Notes under the pieces: generated by a model
Told to the model about the DNA's origin: nothing
Seen by the model: only the letters and a program-made list of their open reading frames with translations
Databases searched by the model: none
Shown: positions 55,642 through 64,000 of the stretch, piece by piece
How the letters are laid out: every line of letters starts with the position of its first letter
Numbering within the stretch: the first letter of the stretch is position 1
Origin: Lumbricus rubellus
Taxonomy: Eukaryota; Annelida; Clitellata; Crassiclitellata; Lumbricidae
Assembly (NCBI GenBank): GCA_945859605.1
Contig: OX243815.1
Span: 33,220,035 to 33,284,034, forward strand
Length of the DNA: 64,000 nt
Reading direction: 5' to 3'
Program-made: the position numbers and the translations under genes

Positions 55642-58600
55642 ATGGCTGACATTCAGGTATGGATGAAATTCACCACTTTTATCTAGTTTGGCGATTTTTG
55701 AAACCATTATGCTCACTTACACTAGTTCTCCCCCAAGGCTTAGGCTAGTTGTTAGGCTGTTACAGAGTCGTACTTGTCTTGTGGTCATATTGAACCTCAT
55801 CCCAAAAACACGATTACTTTTTAGGGCCGTGAGCAATAATGATCAGTACTAAACCTACACATATCATTCCAGTTGAATAGAATTTGCTGGAGAGTGGTTG
55901 AGACATTATTTGAAATGTATGAAGTGGAATTTACATGGTTCGCATAGGACAGATTAGATGTTATGTTTATTTTGATTTCCATTCACACAAGACAGGACAA
56001 AGTTGCGCTAGTCATGAGAACATCTGGTACACATCGATTAGACTGTTGGTAGACCTGCCTAGTTAATGGTTGCCACTGTGCATTTCTTCAGAAATTTTCT
56101 GATTTGGGCCCTTATGGTTTGATGGTGGGACTATACAGCATTGCTGTTTCACAGGATTGACATTTTGAATTTTGTGGCAATGTCATTGAGCCATAAAGAC
56201 CCAGATGAGAAATGAGATTGTAAATAAAGAAAGGGGCTACGATTGACTGGCTATACGTCCGGAAGCTGAATATAGCAAAATACTTTTGGAAGTATATCAG
56301 ATACACTCTAGTATGGTAAATTAATCTGTCCAATTCATAGTATACAATGTTCTACATAGTCATATGGAACTTTGTAATTGTCATTTATAAGTATATAGGC
56401 ATGCACTTAAGAAAATATAAATGTACACCTGTGAAGCTGATTTCTTTAAAATATCGCTGCATATTTTAATTATTAATTAATTGATTAATTGTCAAGAATT
56501 TTATTCGATTGATTTTCTAACTTATTTATTGATGTCAAGCGGCCCATTTCCAAAGTTAGCAATTATGGTGAGCAGCGATATGTGAAATGTATGAGTAGAA
56601 AATTAAGCAAATCAGCTCGCATTTGAATTAAATACTGATGGGAAAGTTTAAGATGGCGACAGAATTAACTGTTGTCATTGCTTACTTTGATTCAAACACA
56701 TTTCTGATATATCACCTTCAGCATCTAATTTAATCGATATATCACCTTCAACATCTGGAATGATTGAAGTTTTTTCTAAAGGAGAATAATAGCTGACTCA
56801 GTGACCACATTTTAATAGTTTTCAGGTTTTACTTTAAATAGACACAAAATATAATTTAATTTAATCGATTAATTGCTATAAATTAATTGACTTATTTTTA
56901 AAATCAGTATTCGCCATACATTAAGACCTTGGAGTTGATTCTTTCAGGCTGTTCGTGTCCGTGGCAACAAATCGAAGGGAGGGTCGAGGGGGGATCCCAT
57001 TCGATTTCTTCCTGCTCTTCCTTCGAAATACAACAAACCTGCGTGGCAGATCAATCCTCCGGACTTCATCCTCTCTGACCCAAAAGAAGAAGAAGCGTCT
57101 GCTGCGAAGAAACGAAAAGAGTTTGACATCGTTGCAGAACTCTCGTTATGTAAGTTTCGTGAAAAAATATAATGCAACATTTTGATGTGTTGCAGTAGTT
57201 TATTATCTTATCCGTCTATTTTATGAGCATGGTTGCCAAATGGTGTGAGCGCTTAGCTTGTAAAAAAATTGTGAAACAACTGCAGGACACAAATCTTTCT
57301 CTTGCATTTGCTTTGTACCTCAAAGTCAAATTAACTGTTTGCGGGCTGTGGTAAATGCAATACGATTAATAGTAATATTAGTAATGGTAGTAGTAATAAT
57401 AGTAATAATAGTAATAATAATAATAATAGTAATAATAATAACAGTAATAATGATGATATTACTGAAAACTGCAAAAAAAATACATTTGTGCACCATGCCT
57501 GATGACGATGATGACGATGCTGATGATGCTGATGATAATAATGATAAACATAATTGCGGTACAATAATGCAATGCAGATCATGACGATGATCAGTAATAA
57601 TGTTGTGAGTCTTGAGGGTTTAAATGAAGGCTTTTCTCTAAGAAAATATTCATGAGCATTGTTTCTTCCGGACATGAAAAGTGAGGGACATGATACTCCA
57701 CAGTCCATAAAATTGGGTGGAGAGTATAAGTACCCCTTGTTTTCCAGAAAAGTTTGCTTGTTTTGTATTAAATCATTTACAAATCACGTCTAGTAGGGTG
57801 AACGATCAGGAGTGCTCCCAGTGCCGCCTGGTCTCATATCTTTCATTTTATCGATGATGCTGATGGGGTGGAAGTAAATAAGATTAACTTTTTAAATGTT
57901 GTGTTAAATGTGTTAAACACTTTATTTTTATTGAGATACTTTTGATCAGAAACATTTCCTCGTTTCACATGACTTGATCTTGGTATAAATTCATTGTAAT
58001 GCAATTATGCGATAATGCTTTCTAGGTGTGCAATATATATTGAAATAAAATGTAAAAGCTTTTTGGTCATATCCTAATTCAATTTGACTTGTGGAGATGC
58101 CCGTTTGATGTGTTGTCAAGAAATAATTATAATATGCCATATGTAAACCTTTATAAGCTCTATGGCAGTTTTTGTTTTTCATCGCAAGAGTATGTTATAG
58201 GGTACCCTGTCCATGAAATTAATTTTTGACAGAGTGGCAGTGCTGTGTATAAGATGTCTTTTTTGAAGATTCACCCTTGAGTCTATTACTGCTAAATTGA
58301 CCATCTATGTACATTGTAATTTGTCCATGTGTTGTGTAGGTCATCCGCGTAAGATCGGTCCATCTGGAGCGAACGCTGGCAGTTCTTCACTGACATCACG
58401 CACACTTCAGCAGAGCTCAAGAGACAGAGAAAACTTCAGAAAAGTTCTTGTTGATATTATCTTGTGAGTTCTCTTCAGTATCATCATAATCATGATGGCA
58501 CAGATTTGCGTTTCATTTGTGGAAAACTTATAGGAAGTACTTTAGTTAGAATTAACTGAAAAAGATGCAGCCATATCCGAAGGGTTAGTATTCTTCTTTT

Positions 58601-61600
58601 TATTATGATTACTTTTGAAACAGGTAGCTATAATGCATATTAATGCATGCTAGTAAGAAGTTCACTTTATGACCCTGTAGCTTTCACCGTAACCATTTTG
58701 AGCAGTGAACACACTTGTCATGTTAAATGCAAATAAGATTTTAATGAGAATTTATTTTTTGCATGCAGACAGCAGGATGTTGGTGGCAGTGATACAAACC
58801 GGTCACTGATGGAATTGACTGAACTTCCTGTCTTGTCTCGCACTGGTTCACCAACAACAGCTGAGCAGAATATACTGGTTCGTAAATGCACACTCTCAAT
58901 TTTGAATTTTGTAATGGCAAAAATTTTAGTTACCGTGTGCTGAATTTTAGCAGTGTATACTAATTTCCATTAGAAGACACAACAATCTGAACATGTTCTT
59001 GAAATACTGTACAAGTCAGATTATATTGTGTATGATGTGCAGATTTTACTTTGATACATGTATGTGTGTATAATTATACAGTATACACCATATCTGTGTA
59101 GTGTGTACAGTAGTGTAAGATCCTATTTTTGAACTTCTGAAAGGCATTTAGGTGAGTTTCAATTTTTTATTATGCTTATTATATATGGACTACAAAAGTG
59201 TGTGCTGGTAAATTGGATTATGCTGTTTTGCTGATGCTGTGTATGTCAAAGAATTTTAAATTCTTTCATAGTTAAGACATCACTCTGTAAGTTTAACGCC
59301 TCCGTGTATTTAAAAGTTCAGGCATTATAATTATGTGTTTAAGTCAAATAACCATTAGCAATGAAACACTTAATGACTGTTTTCCAGTCATGTTTAGTAG
59401 ACTCTCTTAGTTGAAGTGTTAGTCTAGTTCCAATGCCATTCAGAATTTGATTTATGACTACCACAAAATATTTTTAATGATTCACTGTTGCTGCTTGTTT
59501 TGTGTGCAAATATGATAGTGACGTGTTAGTAAGGATGGCTTTTTGTATTTTTAGCGTTACTACTATTACATTCACAATGGAATTGACACAGAGCATGTGG
59601 CTCCTATGGAAGAGGAATGGCTTGATCATGTTTTGGCCAGGATTCCAGACAGACTGAAGGTAGAAAGACAATAGTCTTGAAGAAAATAAAAATAATATTC
59701 CATTATTTTTATTAAACAGTTGTAAGTTGACTCTGTGAAATGTTGATCACGTAAGATCCTCTATCAGCCGATCGATGTCTTCTCATTTTCCTTGGGTTAG
59801 GCGACCTCCATGCAGAGCGTCCTCAAGTTCAGATGATGACTTCACACTATGCAGTTTTATGCAATGCACCACTTTGCGCAAATCCCATGTATTGCATAGA
59901 AATTGAATGCTCATAATGGTTACTAAAGCTGGGGGAAAGTTGTATGATTTTAAAACAGCATTTCAAAACTTTTGTTTCTGCAGAAGAGTTTTCCTGTTTG
60001 TCTTTCGAAATGTCTTATTGACATTTGTTATGTAGTCTTTTTGAAAATATATGTATTTCTGTGTTTTTGTATGATTGTGTGAATGTCAAATTTCAACGAA
60101 ACCAGGACGGTTGTGATCCAACTATCAAGATTTTATCGGACGAGATGTATGAAGATTATCTGCTCAGCGTGAAGAAGGCAATCGGTAATTATAGTCAGTT
60201 CATTCAGTTATTAACTTTTTGTCAACTTTAATTCTTTAATTTTTTCTCTCTCAAGTAATTGCTTGCTGCATTGACTGTCTAGCTGGCTGGGTGTTCAAGT
60301 GATCAGAGTTATCTGTGGTTGGAGAAATGTTCCACTACTTTGCTTTGATGACAGCAATGAACCTTATTGTCAATTTATGATATATGGTGCATAAAATCCT
60401 TAATGCTGTGACAGCTACAAGTTGACATTTAAATTATTACTTCGTTCAAATGTTTCTCTTTCGCTCACGTAGATCCGCATGACAGACATCGAACAAATGT
60501 GTATACGCTAAAACATCATGGCAAATTTTTTCAAATTTCCTTTGAACATTTCGTTGTCTGCCACAGTTGACTTTGTGCTTCGAGATCCACGTGAGGTTGA
60601 CAAAAAGATAATTGAGAAACTGCCGACTCATCGTGCGGAGATTGCCGTGCTGCCAAAACCGTGGGCAAAGTCGTTCTATCAAAATGCCAAACTGATGAAA
60701 GAAATTCTTCATGTCACCAATCCATGCATGGCACAACTTCTAAATCTCTGGCACATTTCCTTCAAGTGAGACTAATTTTTCTTCTATAATTCAGATATGT
60801 ATGACATGTATTCAGCTGTTATTCATATTCCATAATCATACGCTAGACAGAGTATGTCTTCAGCTGTTTTTATGCTGAAAATACGTATTATATGGTTTGT
60901 CTTCATAATTATCTTCCGTGGTTTTTTGGCTATAAGTCAGTCTGCTAAATAAGTCGCTGAATTGCAGTCAAGACTTAAATTTGCGAACATATCATGTAGA
61001 TGGCATTGTTACATAAATTGTCAAATACCATGTGCTGAATTTTAGTTGAGGTCACAGTTGAATAGATCTTTGATGTGTTTAGATAGCATTCTCATAGATT
61101 AGAAATCGCTTAATCCCTTCAGCATGGAATTAAAATCTTCTTAACTCTCTCACCTTTTTCTAACTTTTGTTTTCTTGCTTTAAGTCTTTTTTGGAACAAT
61201 TGCTTGAATTGTTGAAACGATTCTAATTGTTTTCTGTTGTAACATGAATTTGGTTTCGTTATTTCGCAGCAAATTACGAATGATCGACATAAACGACTTT
61301 CACACGAAAGCCGAGTCAATGGAGTTGTCTGTGTTCCAATCAGCTTGCCTTACACACATTGAAAACGCCAAAGATACACTTCTTAAGACGTGGGTCCTTG
61401 CGTTCTGCGTGTGATTTGATTTATTTTACTATCTACTTAAACCTTCAGATTAAATGTGCAGAGCTGCTGTAAAGTCACTGCTTCCACTGACAGAGGTTTC
61501 TTTTGTACCTGACACAAATGCACACACGCATACATACACACCACGCAGACACATACACATGCATACATACACATGCCCACACACATACATATAGATGCTC

Positions 61601-64000
61601 ACATAGAAATTGCATTTGATCAATGATGCTGGTGATTTAGTTGCTAAATTAATTGAAATTAATTTAACTAATTAAATTTAGTTGCAGTTAATTAAATTGA
61701 CTGATGATGATGGGTTGTCTTTGTGTCCAGTTGGTGTCCAGAGGTGCAGAACATCTTCTACCAAGGCAACAAACGTAAACTCGTTCCAAGCAACCAAGAC
61801 CAAGTCAAGCTGGAACACTTCTACAACTGTGCCGCAACTCTAATGACGAGTCATCTGCAGAGTCTCCTTCTCGACTCATTGAGCGACTTTACAGATCTTC
61901 TAGTTCAGCCTCCGGTAGGATATTCTATTCCTAACTGTTTAGCTCTCAACATTCAGAATGTTTGATTCGCTTGGTGGTTTGAAGTTTGTAAGAATTGTTT
62001 CAGTTTACAAACTGCATTTATCAACTCAAGTTTGTCATGCCTTCGAATTTGTTGACTCATTCTTCCTTTTTAGCAGTGCAATTGCTACTAGTAACTTCTA
62101 TTGTACTGGTGTCTAATGGAGCAGGCATCACCTGATGGTGCATTAAAACGAAACCATGAGTGTGGTCAATACTGATTTTGAATGTTGTGCCTGACCACAT
62201 TTCAAAGATTGACGTGTAATCCTTTTGTTTGTATGCTAAGAAAGTGCAGAAAAATCTAAATAGTAATTAGGATATTGTACACATGTATTTCATGTGTGAA
62301 TAGTTTACGTTAGAGAGATGTTTGTTGGCATCTGTTGCTACATATTGCATCTTAAGACGTTGTTGAACTGATTCTGTTTGAGCATTCGACGAGGGCTCAC
62401 GAACATCCTGGCTTTCGGATTCGTCTGATTCTCGAAGGCAACTCGATCGGCTACGAACCAAACTTCAAGGACTTTGAAGATGTTCTGCTGAGTATCTATG
62501 ACTTGATGATTGACGCTGGCGGAGTTGTTCCACGAATCGAAACAAAACTCTATTCCGATTGGGTAACACTTAAGTCTTCAGCGTCAACGTAGAATTCGAG
62601 TCTAGTTTCAGTATATGACTTATTCTAAAATGTTCTTAAGAACAATACGTTGCATTGATAATAATGTCATGTTCATCTGAGCAATTTCTTATTATTTTAG
62701 TGAATTAGTGATTACTTTAAATTCACTAGTTTTTAAAAGTTACATAGTGGTAAAGGTAGTGGGGTTAACGCAAGGAGGATTTACGTTCAAAAACAGAATC
62801 AAATTCATGTGGAGTCAGTATGTTAGATGCTAAAGGGACTTACATGGAAGGAAACGGTCATCGTTGTCATCATCATCGTCATGATCATCATTACCACCAT
62901 GGTGAGCGAATGGGTGAATGGTTGATATTGAGTTGGTGGAAATACTATGAGTTATGTATGATAATATATTTGTTTACTATACTGTTATTTAATGTATTAT
63001 TATTGATAATATATTTGTTTGCTATACTGTTATTTAATGTATTAATTATCATTTTTTATATTGATCCATCTTACTTGTCGTTTCGGTATTTTCACCAAAG
63101 GAGAGCAAGAAGATGTTCTTGAAGCCAGAAGTTCTTGAGAACATCATACAGGGACACAAGCGAAAGGTTCTGAAGGTCCTGGCCAAAGAGATTCTCAATC
63201 CTCAACATCATGCAGAGACTTTCAAGGCTGACATCAATAAGATCATCATGCTGGTAGGACGCTTCATTTTTTGGCAAAACTGCATTAGACCTTATTTTTA
63301 CAGCAAATCCTAATAGACAAGCTATATTTTCATGTTTAACACATATAGTTCAAGAACTATTCTGTCTCAGGTTTTATCAGCGTATGATAAATTGTGTAGT
63401 TAGGTTTTTACTTTGCTGTGATGGGCTTAGTTGTTTGTTGTTAATGATCTTAGAATTCATAATTTGCTATTTATCGCTTGAAAACATGTGCTGGATAAGT
63501 GATGTAGAAGTATGTAATTGAGCATCTATCTAGCACCTAGGTTTGTTGGGTCATAGTCTCGTGTTTTCAGGTTTGGAGCATCTCAGAATTTCTGTTGAAG
63601 CAATGTTGTGCAGATTTGCGACTATAATAATAATAATAATTATTATTATTAAATAATAATAATAATGACAATAATAACAATTTATATGGTGTCGTATCGC
63701 AACCATACTGCTGCAAGGGCATCTATAATATAATAGTAATTAACAGTAAGAACTTGACAGATGTAAAAAGATTTGATTATGATAATTATGCTAAAAATGT
63801 TTCCTGAACTTTTTATGATGGAACGGTACAGATTTTCAGTTATAGATTGTTCCATAAGATGATTCAAGAATTGAGCAAGCTTTGCTTTGTTCTTACAAGA
63901 CAATTTGAACATTATTTAGCAAATATTTTGATCTGTTGTTGTAGGCAAACGAAGTTGACAGAAATCTTGCTTTAACAACCAACAGATTTGAAAGTTTCAA
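55642..64000 (+). CDS. DNAH7: Axonemal dynein heavy chain, DNAH7-like, 5' part (runs off window)
   Basis: Exons: 55642-55656, 56948-57149, 58340-58463, 58769-58877, 59555-59659, 60106-60184, 60567-60765, 61270-61389, 61731-61914, 62383-62562, 63101-63253 and 63945-64000 (partial); all junctions keep phase, about 508 residues. Landmarks match the N-terminal tail of inner-arm dynein DNAH7: YYYYIHNGIDTEHVAPMEEEW, LSDEMYEDYLLSVKKAI, VDFVLRDPRE, LPKPWAKSF, QNIFYQGNKRK, FYNCAATLMTSHLQSL, EHPGFRIRLIL, VVPRIETKLYSDWESK. This tail binds intermediate and light chains and anchors the motor to the A-tubule; the AAA motor lies beyond the window. The first exon encodes only MADIQ. DNAH3 and DNAH12 are the nearest alternatives. 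Acceptors of the 60106 and 62383 exons are the least certain. Confidence 0.93.
57355..57445. repeat. (TAA/TAG)n trinucleotide run
   Basis: Imperfect AATAATAGTAATAATAGT repeats in a dynein intron, followed at 57500-57545 by a GATGATGACGAT run. Simple sequence. Confidence 0.85.
63625..63675. repeat. (AAT)n microsatellite with inverted halves
   Basis: AATAATAATAAT followed by TATTATTATTA and again AATAATAATAAT, able to form a small hairpin. In the last dynein intron of the window. Confidence 0.85.

Noticed and set aside
62820..63122. 100-residue ORF overlapping the dynein exon at 63101
   Set aside because: Hydrophobic stretch comes from an AT-rich duplicated intron segment; the dynein frame across 63101-63253 is clearly supported.

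Overview
This is a eukaryotic, intron-rich window of about 36% GC from an animal genome. The evidence is U2-type GT/AG exons of conserved metazoan genes (Enhancer of polycomb, a CYP3-type P450, FBXL4, an inner-arm dynein heavy chain), large transposon-filled introns, CR1/L2-like LINEs, tRNA-derived SINEs and many hAT MITEs. A marine invertebrate, plausibly a deuterostome, fits the look of the sequence, but I cannot name the species.

Layout: (1) 1-5236, minus strand: the 5' end of an Enhancer-of-polycomb (EPC1/2) gene. Only the first coding exon (5084-5236) is recognised; the rest of 1-5083 is intron with MITEs. (2) 5.3-9 kb: intergenic, a GC-richer EPC promoter side followed by repeat debris. 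(3) 9.0-12.1 kb, plus strand: a small multi-exon gene of unknown function, with a consensus RFX X-box about 1.1 kb upstream of its first coding exon, so possibly ciliary. (4) 14.15-27.46 kb, minus strand: a complete 14-exon CYP3-clan cytochrome P450. I derived its exons from splice sites, and they join in phase into 521 codons. (5) 28-33 kb: repeats, microsatellites, a 17-bp minisatellite and a LINE fragment. (6) 33.16-54.44 kb, minus strand: FBXL4 (F-box and leucine-rich repeat protein 4). Fifteen exons are visible, but the F-box exon was not found within an 8.2 kb transposon-packed intron. (7) 54.4-55.6 kb: a head-to-head intergenic region with a partial X-box. (8) 55.64 kb to the end, plus strand: the 5' part of an axonemal dynein heavy chain gene closest to DNAH7, 12 exons, running off the window.

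The genes do not form an operon or pathway. The strongest unexplained structure is in the mobile DNA: a LINE and SINE set sharing a 3' stem-loop with compensatory changes; at least ten short DNA elements, nine with identical or near-identical 8-bp target duplications (one pair nested); a minisatellite-armed hAT element carrying a BED-finger exon; and a Tc1-like fold-back element. The most interesting gene is the unrecognised X-box-associated one at 9.0-12.1 kb.
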